Positions 8,411 through 19,394 of a stretch of 23,596 nt of DNA are shown here, one piece after another. Each line of letters opens with the position of its first letter. Position 1 is the stretch's first letter. The notes under the pieces were generated by a model. The model was not told the origin of the DNA, did not search any database, and worked only from the letters and a program-made list of their open reading frames with translations. The DNA is taken from contig JALCCG010000314.1 in assembly GCA_023212695.1 (NCBI GenBank), forward strand, positions 1 to 23,596. The letters are read 5' to 3'. This DNA comes from Sporisorium sorghi. Taxonomy: Eukaryota > Basidiomycota > Ustilaginomycetes > Ustilaginales > Ustilaginaceae. A program made the position numbers and the translations under genes.

Positions 8411-11400
8411 ATGGTAAGTGCTCCTTTTCGCGACTCCTCGTTTCCGTTCCCTTGCTCGTCGACCTCAACTAATCTCTTCATTCCCTACCACGCTCATCCC
8501 GCAGGCGGCCCTCAACGTCAAGGATGCGCTCTCCTACTTGGACCAGGTCAAGGTCCAGTTTGCAGAGCATCCCGATGTCTACAATCGCTTCCTTGATATC
8601 ATGAAAGACGTAAGTGACCATCCTCGATCCTTGCCGCCCTTTGCACTCGCTGACCTTGGCTCACATTTCAACTTTGCGCCATCAGTTCAAGAGCCAGTCC
8701 ATAGATACGCCCGGCGTCATCGAGCGCGTCTCGACCCTCTTTCGCGGCCATCCCAGCCTCATCCAAGGTTTCAACACATTCTTGCCCCCGGGCTACCGCA
8801 TCGAATGCAGCTTGGATCCCAGCGAGAGCAACCTCATCACCGTCACCACACCCACCGGCACCACCACGCAGACACCAGGCGGTGTCGGCATCGCTGGCGC
8901 CATCAACCGAATGAGCGGCGCTTCGTCCGGCCCACCTCCTGGTCCCTCCAGCCAGCCCTCCGGTCCCAGAGGTCCTGGCGGAATGGGCATGATGCACGGC
9001 TCCGCACCGCGCCACGCCGAGCAGCCTCCTTCGCACATGCATCCTCCTCCTCACGCCCACGACGGTCCTCCTGGTGCCACGCCGTACATGGCCGGTCCTC
9101 CTGGCCATCCTATCGCCCATGGTCCTGGCGGCGCCGGTTTCCAAGGTCCCAGCGGTCCACAACATCCTGGACATGGCCCTGGCCCCGGTCCTATGGGTCC
9201 TGTTCCACCTCATCACGCTCACGGCCGTCCTCAGTCGCCCATGTCCATGGGTCCTGGTGGTGCTCCTCCTGGCGCACCCGGCTCCAGCTCCCACGCTGGC
9301 GTGCACAGCGGCCCAGCTGGGCCCATGACGCCCGTCCAAGATCCCAAGCGCCCACCTGTCGAGTTCAACCACGCCATCAACTACGTCAACAAGATCAAGC
9401 AGCGCTTCTCCCAGGATCCCGACACTTACAAACAATTCCTCGAAATCCTGCAAACCTATCAAAAGGAGCAGCGTCCCATCCACGACGTCTACGCCCAAGT
9501 CACTGTCCTTTTCGAGAACGCCAAGGATCTCCTCGACGAGTTCAAGCAGTTCCTTCCGGATACCACTGCTGGGTCTCAGCCCAGCGGCGGTCTCTTCAAC
9601 ATGCTGGGCCAGGTCACCTCGGGTCTCGGCGGCAATGCTGCCGGAGGCCCACCGCCTGGCGCCATCCCCGGACAGCAAGGCTTCCGAGCCGCACCTGCCG
9701 ACGGCCCCGATCGCAAGGCTGGCTCTGCTACCCTTCAAGGCGCACCAGGCGCTCCGTCGTCTGGCTCGCGCAAGAAGCGCAGCGGGGCCAACGAATCAGG
9801 CAAGCCTGGCTCCGGCAAGGCCAAAAAGTCAAAGCACGGACACAAGGCGGAGCAGCGCACTCCTCCTCTCCGACAGGAGCCCATGCCGTCCTCGCCCACC
9901 TTTACGCACCCGGGACAGATGCACCACGTCTACGGCATCGACGGCATGGTCGCTGCCGAAGCTACCGGCCTTGTGCCTCAGGGCACCGTCGTCAATGGCC
10001 TCGCCCTTGGTCAGCCGCAAGCGCCCCTTGCGACGCTCGATGAAGTCGCCTTCTTTGATCGCGTCAAGAAGCACATCGACGACCGCACCACCTACCTCGA
10101 TTTCCTCAAGCTGCTCAACCTGTACACGCAAGACATCATCGACGTCAAGACGCTCGTCGACCGCGCCGCCCTCTTCATCGGCGGCAACCGCGAGCTCTTT
10201 GCCACCTTCAAGGGCCTCTGCGGCTACGACATGGGTCGCCACGGCTGGCTCGACAACGAGGACCCCATTGTCGAGAACGTCCCCGCTCCGCTCCGCGAGA
10301 GGGTCGACCTCAACAACTGCAAGGTCTATGGCGCCTCGTACCGCAAGCTGCCCAAGTCCGAGGTCAACTTGGCATGCTCGGGCCGAGACCCCATGTGCTG
10401 GGAGGTGCTCAACGACAGCTGGGTCAGCCACCCCACCTGGGCTTCCGAGGGAGAGGGCTTCAACCCTCACAAGAAGAACCCCTACGAAGATGCGCTCTAC
10501 CGCTCCGAGGAGGAGAGGCACGAGTACGACTATCACATCGAGGCCAACCTCAGGACCATTGCGCTGCTCGAGCCCATCGCCGCGCGCATCTCGACCATGG
10601 ACAACGAAGAGAAGGCTGCCTTCCGACTCAAGCCGGGTCTCGGCGGTCAGAGCAAGAGCATCTACCAGCGTGTCATCAAGAAGGTCTACGGTCGCGAGCA
10701 GGGGCTCGAGGTCATCAATGCGCTCCACGACACGCCCTGCGTTTCTGTGCCCATCGTGCTGAACAGGCTCAAGCAGAAGGACGAGGAGTGGAAGCGAGCT
10801 CAGCGCGAGTGGAACAAAGTCTGGCGCGAGGTCGACGCCAGAAACTACTACAAGAGTCTCGACCACCAGGGCGTCAACTTCAAAGCTTCGGACAAGAAGG
10901 CCATCACCGCCAAGGCGTTCCTCGCCGAGATCGAGGCGCGCAAGCTCCAGCAGCAGCAACGCAGACTCAGCATGGACCCCACGCTGCCCCGTCCCAAGCC
11001 CCGACACCAGCTCGTGTACGTCATGGACGACATGCACGTCTTGACCGACGTGCTCAAGCTCGCCTTTAGCTACCTCGACCGCGCTACCGGAAGCTACAGC
11101 TCCAACGATCGCGAGAGGATCGAGGCTTTCCTTCGTGCCTTTGTTCCCAAGCTTCTCGCCGTCGATGTCGCCGAGTTCGAAGAGCTTCTCAACGGTGACG
11201 TCGACCTGGACGACGACGATGCCAGGAGCGAAGGCACAGCTGCTGACGATGACACGGATGCTTCCTCTTCTGCCTCTGGCTCGGCTGCCCGCAGAGGCAA
11301 GAAGCAGGCGGCTGACCTGCGCAAAAAGATCCTCAAGAGTCAAGCAGAGACTTCCAAGCAGAACGAGGATACCGAGGAAGCCGTCGATGCGACAGGTGCT

Positions 11401-12954
11401 GCCGCGTCTGCCAATGCACGTGCCTCGAGCCCGACCATCGTTGCCGACGTCGACTCTGCAGCCGAGGCTCTCGCGAACCAGACTTGCAACACAGTTGCTC
11501 CCGCCGTCACATCGTCCGAAGACGTCGACATGGAGGATGCGTCCAAGGCGACGGAAGCCGCTGCCATCCCCTCGGAGGAAGCAGCTGACAAGCCATCCGC
11601 ATCGGACGCCACAGCCGATGCCACTGATGCAGCCAAAGCGACCGAGGCCGAGGAAGCTCCCAAGGACGTCGCCGTCGAGGACGCGGTCGACGCCGAAGAG
11701 TCTTCAGGCGCAAAGCCAGCCACCTGGATCAACACCGACCTCGATGCCACCTTCGACTCGCAAAAGGGTCAAAACGTCAATGTCGGCGACGCTGTCGAGG
11801 ACCAGGATGGCTCGGGCGCGTCCGTGCGACCCGTCAACTTCTTCTGCAACAGTCAGTACTTTGTCTTTATCCGTCTGCTGCAGCTGCTCTACTCGCGGCT
11901 CCACAAGGTCAAGGACCTCGGCGTCCAGATGGCCAACAAGCAGCCTCTGCGCAGCAAGATCAACCCTCTCGCCATCGAGCTCGGTCTTCAGGATGGCGGC
12001 AGCGGCCCAGCCGCCGTCGTCGGCGCAGCTGCCAACTCGTCGAGCCTCGGGCCCGTCGCGCCGACCAATGAGGAGGCCGGCCTCACCCTCCACCCTTCGC
12101 GCTACTACGACACGCTGCTCGACATGTGCGAAAAGCTGTTTGACGGCGACGTGGACCAGGGCACGTACGAGGAGAGCGTCAGATACATGTACGGCATCGA
12201 AGGCTACATCGTCTTCACCTTGGACAAGGTGATCGGCGCCATGATCAAGGTGGTCCAGTTCCTGACTACCGATAGCAAGTGCCAGGAGATGCAGGCCATC
12301 ATGGAGGCCAACCGCGCAAACCCGCAGAGCACGCTCACCAGCTACCGACAACAGATCGCTGACCGTATGGCAGCCGAAGGTCTCATCGGCAAGGACGAGA
12401 GCCTCTTCCGCCTCGAGTGGGTGCCGACGTCGTGCACTCTGCTCATTCAGATGTTGTCGAAAGACGACCTCACTCTGGATGATGCAAGGACCGTCGAACA
12501 GGGCTGGCTCCAGTACATGTCGAGTTTCAGCCTTTGGACGCCCACCGAGGGTCTGCCGGCCGAGGCCCAGGCTCCGTTCATCAAGCGATCGGTCTCGGGC
12601 AACGGCACCAACGACGACGAGGCCAGCGAGACGCGCTACGTGACGCGCAGCGGCCTCGAGATCCGCATCTGCCTGCGTACGTTCAAGCTGTTCTTCCACC
12701 AGGGTACCGAGGACGTCTTTGTCCGCATCCGATCCGAAGAGGAGAAGAACGAGCTCGATCGCAAGGCTGCCGTCGTGAGCAAGCGCCGCACGCAGCGATG
12801 GAACGATTGGCTTTCGGCGCGGAGACAGGCGATCGACAACCCTGAAGGAGCCGCAGCAGAGGCCGCTGAGGAGAACGCGCAAGAGGCTACCGAGGCTGTT
12901 CCCAATGGCACTGAGCAAGCGGCTGCAGCTGCCGAGCCCGCCATCGAGGCTTAG
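8411..12954 (+). CDS. SIN3: Sin3 histone deacetylase corepressor scaffold
   Basis: Coding exons are 8411-8413 (the ATG only), 8505-8609 and 8686-12954; the introns of 91 and 76 nt have GTAAGT donors and CAG ends. The product is 1458 residues. Three paired amphipathic helix domains are visible: PAH1 about 6-75 (DALSYLDQVKVQFAEHPDVY), PAH2 about 262-335 (AINYVNKIKQRFSQDPDTYK) and PAH3 about 485-555 (FFDRVKKHIDDRTTYLDFLK). The Sin3 HDAC-interaction domain follows, about 576-790 (RKLPKSEVNLACSGRD). The C-terminal Sin3 domain runs from about 1086 (PVNFFCNSQYFVFIRLLQLL). The PAH1-PAH2 linker is Gly/Pro/His-rich and residues about 870-1070 are an acidic Ala/Asp/Glu linker. Known role: scaffold that brings an Rpd3-type deacetylase to promoters through repressors bound by the PAH domains. 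Large antisense open frames here are codon-bias shadows. Confidence 0.97.
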
Positions 12955-13361
12955 ATGTGATCCGCTCTGTAGCTGTCTACCATGTATTCTACCCGTTATC
13001 CGTGGCGGCTACTCTCTTTTCCATCTTCTCGTTTTGCGTGAATCAAGAATGTTTCGTTCCTCAATTTGGCTCTTGAAAGTGCTCATTGTGACTGAGAAGG
13101 CTCGCTAGGACGTGAGAATGAGTGTTCGAGCTGGGAGATCAGACGTGAAGGTGAGAGTCTCGAGTCTCTGATGGGTTAATTTTTTTTTTTTGGGAGGTGA
13201 ATGACAGCAAATCGCTGTCGAAGCAAGTGTACAAAAAGCCGTCATCGATCAGAGATGAGCGACAGAAACCCACGGTCCTGCGAGGATAGGGTGAAAAAGT
13301 GCTGGATGAGTGAAACGAAAGAGCCGTGAGAGAAAGGAGTCACTTGAAAACAAGAGACGAT
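12955..13361. other. Convergent gap between SIN3 and RPS21
   Basis: About 400 bp shared by the 3' ends of two convergent genes. A T run of about 11 lies near 13180-13190. No gene or structured RNA was recognised. Confidence 0.5.
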
Positions 13362-14736
13362 TTACTTCTGGTAGCTCCAGACGTTGCGGAGGACTGCAGT
13401 GCGGGTTGGTCGGAAGAGGGAAATGTCAAAGGTCAGATATTCGTTCGACTGTGTGCCATGATGGGTGCGACGATCAGGGGGCAGCGCGCCGACGCAGTCC
13501 TGTCCCGCCTTGCATGTCCACCTAACCCTCCGATACATAAATGTCGCAAAGGTCTGACTCTCTAGGGCCCACTAAAGGCGATGCACCCTTGCGGGCGCAC
13601 ACCGGGCATTGAGATCTTAATCCGATGCTTAGTTTAATCTTCGCTCCTTTGATGAAACTTTGGAATCCTGCGAATGGGCGTGTGATGCGCCTAATGCAGA
13701 CTGTCAAGGGCGGTTTGGTGGTGCGGGAATCTCTGCTTCCTCCTCCGTGCTGATGCCAATGCTCCAACGGATCCCCTTGCTTCCTCTGTACAATGCTGTG
13801 GATCTGCGGAATGCGTGCTGCGGGCGACGGCTGCTGCTGCCGATGACCGTGATGTCGAACGCTATGGATACTTACGACCCTCCTTCTGGGCAAGACGGTT
13901 GAGCGAGTCGTCACCCTCGCCGAGCTGGCGGACGAAGCCAGACAGGGGGAAGACGGTCGACTGGCCGGGGATCATGCGACCGTTGGCATCGACGTCAGCG
14001 ACGGCGATCTGGACGGAGGCGTGGTCCTTGGCCTCGATGATGCGGCCAGTGGCGGCGCACTTTCGGGGCACGTAAAGGTCAACAAGGTCACCCTGTAGAA
14101 CATGGCAAGTGCGGAAGCGATTTGCGAGTGGCAATGGTGGTGTGAGATGTCAGTGAATCGCTCGGAGAGGCAGGCCGAAGGGTCGGTGCAGCAAAAGAGC
14201 ATGCATCTGAAAAGCGCAATGGAGGAGCGATGCTGTGTCGGGGGATTCGAGTTGTCCGAAAGCGATTCGACGCATTGATTTCTGACTGCGTCTTTGTCAG
14301 GATGAGCGGGAGAGTTGAGCCGCAGAGACGAGACGATGCCATCATCAAATGCTGCGTTCGACTATGACCACGACGGAGCTCGTTCAAGTGCTGTAGATAT
14401 GCGTCCGGGTTGGTCCACCGATGCAAGCTGGCTGGCTGCTGGGAGTCATCGAACATCCTCCAACTACGACATCCTGTCTGCGGTCTCCATCATATGCTCG
14501 TTTTCGATCAATCTACCCAAGGTCGTCTGATAGCTGGTAGCGTGGCTCTGTCAACGCTGAAAAGGCGCATGGTCGATATATGCTCTACATGCTGAGAAGG
14601 CGGATCGAGAATGCGGGTCGAGTCGTAGATGATGTGTCGATTCATGCTGGGCGTGCTCCTCCATGCTGTTGCTGCTGATCATGATGCCGCTTGTTGAGGT
14701 GTCTGTAGAGCAGCAACTTACGCGGTCGTTCTCCAT
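13362..14736 (-). CDS. RPS21: 40S ribosomal protein S21 (eS21)
   Basis: Minus-strand exons are 14736-14722 (MENDR), 14092-13876 and 13393-13362, giving 87 residues, the family length. Exon 2 begins [19 protein letters not shown] and continues with AKDHASVQI and [20 protein letters not shown], all family hallmarks. Exon 3 supplies [10 protein letters not shown] and the TAA. Both donors are GTAAGT and both acceptors are CAG. Exon 2 read alone would end in the intron, so the small last exon was located by phase and homology. The introns are unusually long for this window (629 and 482 nt), as is common in ribosomal protein genes. Known role: a small-subunit protein needed for late 18S rRNA maturation. 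A CACGTG palindrome lies about 170 bp upstream. Confidence 0.96.
13567..13607 (-). ncRNA. Candidate structured RNA hairpin inside RPS21 intron 2
   Basis: On the RPS21 coding strand this segment folds into a long hairpin. Its top is a 7-bp stem (TGCGCCC with GGGTGCA, one G-T wobble) closed by a GCAA tetraloop of the GNRA type. Below it is a 4-bp stem (GGTG with CGCC, one bulged T), then an asymmetric internal loop and an outer GCCC/GGGC stem. Introns of ribosomal protein genes often host snoRNAs. An AGATTA (ANANNA-type) sequence lies upstream and an ACA lies downstream, so an H/ACA RNA is conceivable. No second hairpin or rRNA guide match was established. Confidence 0.2.
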
Positions 14737-14902
14737 TTTGACGATATGTGATGTGTGATGGTGGTCAAGTCAGGATGGTGTCGAGCGCCTTTGCTTCAGG
14801 TCGCTTGCCTGGCTCCAGCTGCTCAGCTTCCGCTCCCCGCAGCGAGTCGGCGAGCCAAAGTCGCTGTCTATTTCCCTCTCGGTTCCGAAGTTCAATGCAA
14901 AA

Positions 14903-14908
14903 CACGTG
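14903..14908. promoter_or_regulatory. CACGTG E-box upstream of RPS21
   Basis: A palindromic CACGTG followed by AC, 167 bp before the RPS21 ATG and about 725 bp before the divergent transporter. It is a binding site for bHLH factors of the Cbf1/USF type. Position favours a role in RPS21, but this is inference from one short motif. Confidence 0.3.
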
Positions 14909-15633
14909 ACTTTTGTCGTTGACCTGTACTTAAAGTCTAACAGAATGAACGAAGAATTTTCCGTTTTTGTCGTCGTCTGAAAACTTCGAGACTCTAACAT
15001 CACCGATTAACCCCCCGATTCGACACGCTGCTTAAAAAACGCGCGCAACTGGAAAGTTGGGAAGCGAACATGCGGGGGAAACGTCGCCACTCGAAAGCGG
15101 CTTCCAATCGCAGCCGCTGCACGTCAGCCTCTGCCACGCTTTACCGGCGGTGAACCTGTTCTGTTGTTCTCGATCCGTGTGTGTTTCTGTATATGTGCAG
15201 TGCTCTGTTTCTAGTTTCGCACAAACGAATCGGAAGAGAAACCGTCGAGTCGCCGAGCGTTTTCCCCGCATCTCTTTGTGACGAAGAAGCTGGCTTGAGA
15301 AGCGGCTTATCAAAGTCAAACAAATGCTTTCTCAGCTGCTGAGTGTGCAGCCTTCTGTGGATCTGCTTGCATTCGAGCTGAACTGTGAGCTTACCGTCAG
15401 CAGCGCTGAGCTTATGAGAAGCGTCGCTTGACAGGCTTCAGAACGATACTTGCTCGGGCTGAAAGGATCGACTTTGAACGCCGATTCGTGGACCTTGATA
15501 CAAGGCTGACCCCCGCTCGGGGCATGTACCCATCAGAGTCGCCGATACGCACGCCAACGAATTTCGATAGGTCAGTAGAATCACAGTGCGACTGTCGGCT
15601 ATCCAAGCCCAACCCCCATCATCCATCGACACC
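14909..15633. other. Rest of the divergent promoter region, RPS21 / permease-type MFS
   Basis: With the E-box segment this makes a spacer of about 900 bp between divergent start codons. It includes one CTTATC (GATAAG on the minus strand) at 15306-15311, about 320 bp before the MFS ATG. GATA factors control nitrogen-source transporters in fungi, so the site is suggestive given the permease family, but it is a single hexamer. No gene was found. Confidence 0.4.
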
Positions 15634-17719
15634 ATGCCGTCTCCCAGCAGCGAAGACCACGACGCCCCTCAGTACAAAGACAAAATCGCAGCCAAAGGGC
15701 GGCGTTGGCGGCACAGTCGTCGCCACCGTTTCCCGCGGCTATGCAACCGATTCTGTCGACGATCAAGGCTTTCCAGCCCATGTCGACGAAAACAAGCTCA
15801 TGAGGAAGGTCGATCTTCGTCTCATCCCGTTTGGCTCTCTGTCCTATACCTCTTGCCGTTCCTGGATCGCAGCGCAATCGGCAACGCTCGCCTCTACGGT
15901 CTTGAGAAAGAGCTCAAGCTCACGAGCACTCAATACCGTCTGGCCTTGACCGTCTTCTTCTTGCCTTACGCACTCTTCGAGGTGCCCTGCAACGTCTTTG
16001 CTCAAGCGCCTCCGTCCTTCGATCTGGTTCCCCATCATCACAATGCTCGTCGGCATTTGCATGCTCTCTCAAGGCCTCGTTCACAACTACCACGGCCTGC
16101 TGGTTGCTCGCTTTTTCTTGGGCGTCACCGAGGCGGGTTTGTTCCCCGGCGCGCAAGTCGCAAGTATCTGCAGAGGCAGGAACAGAGCTTTGACACAGTT
16201 CGCTGACCTCGAAAGCCCACCTTCTTTCATCTCGACCCACCTGCACTCATCTGCAGCTCCTGTCCGGGTGGTATCGCAGGGACCAATTCGGATTGCGCTC
16301 CTCCATCTTCTTCTCCGCTGCAACCATCTCAGGAGCTTTCGGAGGGCTCCTCGCCTTTGCTCTCAACAAGATGGACGGTGTTGGTGGCTACACGGGATGG
16401 AGATGGGTGATGATTGTCGTCGGAGGGATCACGTTCGTAGCCGGCGTGTTGAGCTACTGGCTGTGCGTCGACTTCCCGGATACCGCCACCTTCTTGACCG
16501 AGTCAGAACGAAAAGCGATCATCTATCGACTGCAACAAGATCGGCAGTTCTCAGCTGCGGGCGAGGGATTCAGGTGGGCCAACGTCTGGAAGTCTTTCTT
16601 GGACTGGAAGACGTGGGTGGGACTCACTGCTTATGCGTACGTATCTCTCCACGACACAGAAGCGTTTCTGTCACACAGACCAGCTGACTGACATGCTTTG
16701 CTCTTCTGTCGATCGTGCATGATGGCGTCGGTGGCAACAGAGGTGTGGATGGCCCGTAAGTATGATCTCGGGAGTCGTCGAGGCGTCCTGAGCCATCCGT
16801 CTTCACAAACGCGATCGATGAATGAAGCACTGACAATGGCACACTTTGCTTCACAACAGTCTCTATGCGTTCAGCTTGTTCACTCCAACGATCACGAAGA
16901 GCCTCAATCCAAAATGGACCTCGAATGTGGCCAACCTGATCTCGATTCCGATCTACATTGTAGCATGCCTCGTCACAGTCGCAGTTGGCTTCATGGCCGA
17001 TCGGACGTCGCGAAGGACCTTGTATTCCATCGTCTTCTCGACGATCGGCGTTGTGGGTTATGTCATCCTGATCTCCAACGATCCCAAACACAAACCAGGC
17101 GTCTCGTACTTTGCCATCTACCTCGCTGCTGTTGGTACGTACAGACATCTTGCTTTGATCGAGTCCGCACAGATGCATGACAGCTGACATGATTCATCTC
17201 CTCCTCCTTCTTCTCTTCAAATCAACGACAGGCATCTATCCCATGATCCCAAACACGATTGCCATCGTGGCCAACAACAGCGAAGGCGCCTATGTGCGAT
17301 CGGTCGTGCTCGGTCTGGTCATCTCGTTTGGCAACATCAACGGCGCTGTCAGCTCCAACATCTACCCCAAGAACACGGGTCCACGCTTCATCATGGGCCA
17401 CGCCATCGTCCTCGCCTACATCGTGATGGGCGTCGTCAGCAACATCATCTTCTACTTTGGTCTGCGATACGAGAACCGACAGCGCGACGCCGGCAAGCGC
17501 ACCGAGACCATCCTCGCCGACGACCCGGCCATGCTCGCTTCGGGCAAAGATCTTCACGCCGAGGCCGCACGCATCAGGGCTCAGGAGATCAACGATGCTG
17601 GCCGCATCGGTGGGCTCTTCCGCCGACTGCACGTCGGTGGCGGAGGCACGTATGCGACTTGGGAGGAGGCCAAGATGCTCAAGGGTGATCAGGTCAGCAC
17701 TTTGAGGTACCGCTTGTAA
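15634..17719 (+). pseudogene. Allantoate-permease-type MFS transporter with three frameshifts in exon 1
   Basis: Exons are 15634-16159, 16257-16636, 16741-16755, 16860-17134 and 17232-17719. The predicted product is about 560 residues, normal for the anion:cation symporter (Dal5-like) family. Family motifs appear in order: VDLRLIPF, LYLLPFLDRSAIGNARLYG, FFLPYALFEVPCNV, LLKRLRPSIW, GVTEAGLFPG, GWYRRDQFGLRSSIFF, GVDGPLYAFSLFTPT and ADRTSRR. Introns have normal ends except the first, which fits best as GC-AG (donor GCAAGT at 16160). Exon 3 is only 15 nt. The first exon changes frame three times inside conserved sequence: near the AAAA at 15682-15685 (+1), near 15828-15834 (+2 or -1) and at the TTT at 15997-15999 (+1). 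No intron can explain these. From exon 2 onward the frame is clean to the stop. It is either a young pseudogene or locally mis-sequenced. The substrate is unknown (small organic anions or amides in the family). Confidence 0.8.
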
Positions 17720-19394
17720 CTTTTGCTCAGTTTCATCGCACATGCACAAGCACTCCGTACAATGTCACTGTTGATTGTAATCATGTTCGATCTTCGTTGC
17801 GGCTGGTTCAGAGCGACGATCGCTCAGTGAGCGAGAAGACTGCTGGCTGCCCACACCGCGAAAGCCGGAGGCGAATCTCGGTCTCTTGAAGGCGTTGTAC
17901 GGCAATGCGACCAAATGATCGCTCGCAGCAGCTTCGTTGCAGTTGCCACGATCAGCGTCGTCGACGCACAAACAAGGATACTACATTGCAACGATGCGAG
18001 CGGGAGCTTGCCTCCAGACAGCGCACGAGCCGTTCGCAGGCGTCACGCTCCAGCCGCAGAGCAGTCTTGGTGCGTTGTCGGATTCTGCAACAAGTGACTC
18101 CGTCTATGCTCTTGTAGACATCATCCAGGGCGATACCACTGCCTCAAAAGCCTGTGCGACTTGATTGGATTGAGCGAGCTGGCACACCAGCGTACTCTGC
18201 AAGTTCTCATGTGCTGCCAACTGCAAACTAGTTGGATGACCACGGCTCGGGCGACACTGATGAAACCGTGCTCGTGAGGGGTTTCCCGTTCGTGACGGAT
18301 GGTTCACTGCGGCTTGAACAAGACGCTTGCGGGCGATCCTTTCAGGATGCTGTCTGTGTGCATGGCTCTTGTTCGGTTCATCGCAATGCAGTCTTTCTCT
18401 CTCGCTTTGATCCCACAAGAAGCCGATTGACAGCGCCGTTTGGGACACTGCCAATAGCCCAAAGCCTGCAGCCGCCTCTGGCTTTCACGGCGCGGTCCAG
18501 TGCTTTCTTCACTGCCAAGCTCAGCAATGACTGTCACGAGTCTGCATCCAGGAAGGAGGAGTGTCGCAGTCTTGCGGCTCTAGTTTGGATGTGTAGATAG
18601 GCTAAGCAAGAGGATGAATCAGGCGCCTCTTGAGTCTGGCAAAGATGGCAGGCTGACTCAAATTCTGAAGTATGCTGATGTGGACATGACCGCTGGCTTC
18701 AACGGCATTGAAGCCTGGTCAGATGAGCCAACTCAGTCTGTGACAATCGAGAGTGATAGTGAGGGCATCGGCAGATTCGGTGGCGTAGTGTGAGAACGTC
18801 AACCATCAAAATATCTTAGCACGTCACGATATCCAGCTTAGCAAACAGCAAGTCTGTCGCCCTCTTCCGCAGGCGCATCCGACAGCACTTTGGATTATAC
18901 GAATCCATTCACAGCTCAGCCATTCACACTCTCGATTGTGACGGTCTGAGTTTGGTCATCCGATTATGTTTCGACGCCATTTTGTGTGTGTGTGTGTGTG
19001 TGGTTTCGTGTGATGCTGGTTCGCCAAGTTGGGTGAGTTGGATGTTCTCACCAAGAGGCATCGCGACAGCAACTCTTCACGACTGAACTGTGCTTCGCGG
19101 CCGCTTGGGATGAATCTCTGCCTATCGGAACACTCTGTTCCCACCGTGGTCATTCAAACTGTAGCCGTTCAGACTTGGCTTGTATCGTGGCGCTGCAGGA
19201 CCCTTCGTCCGATCTGGCAAGGAGCTACGTCGATCACGCCGACCAAAACACTTGCAACAACTCGCGCAGTAGTTTGCATTGGGTCAGGCCGCAGTTCAAG
19301 ATGTTCAGCACGGAGAGACAAGGCAGCGCAGTTGGCTACTTTGGTTTGACAGAGGTTGAGGAGAGGTGTTCCGTCTCACACCGCGAGATCACTC
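17720..19394. other. Gene-poor stretch of the right-hand region
   Basis: About 1.7 kb with no confident gene. A minus-strand frame at 18104-18454 is open for 116 codons from a TTG and reads as fairly hydrophilic protein, but has no ATG start or recognised motif. A short plus-strand ORF at 18614-18793 is listed separately. A (TG)10 microsatellite lies at about 18983-19002. No tRNA was seen. Confidence 0.45.
18614..18793 (+). CDS. Possible short ORF or exon remnant, 59 residues
   Basis: ATG to TGA, 59 residues, with protein-like composition: LTQILKYADVDMTAGFNG, then EAWSDEPTQSVTIESDSEG. I do not recognise it. It could be a small gene, one exon of a larger gene or a remnant in the decaying right-hand region. 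The support is composition only; no splice partners were established. Confidence 0.2.
   Translation: MNQAPLESGKDGRLTQILKYADVDMTAGFNGIEAWSDEPTQSVTIESDSEGIGRFGGVV

Noticed and set aside
8418..10043. 541-codon plus-strand ORF overlapping SIN3 in another frame
   Set aside because: Arg/Ser/His-rich out-of-frame reading that ignores the SIN3 splice sites.
9829..12918. Antisense ORFs of 504 and 404 codons within SIN3
   Set aside because: Caused by strong C/G third-position bias in SIN3; rich in Val/Leu/Asp with no motif, while the sense strand encodes clear PAH and HDAC-interaction domains.
14295..14350. Possible C/D snoRNA in RPS21 intron 1 (TTGATGATG and CCTGA on the sense strand)
   Set aside because: Box C is imperfect, the boxes are only about 40 nt apart, there is no terminal stem and no recognised guide sequence.
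16624..17749. Antisense ORFs (188 and 175 codons) over the permease-type gene
   Set aside because: Shadows of the transporter exons, which carry clear MFS motifs.
17720..19394. Search for a CRISPR array, tRNA or element terminal repeats
   Set aside because: Only microsatellite-like TG repeats were found; no regular spacer array, no tRNA T-loop pattern and no matching inverted ends seen by eye.
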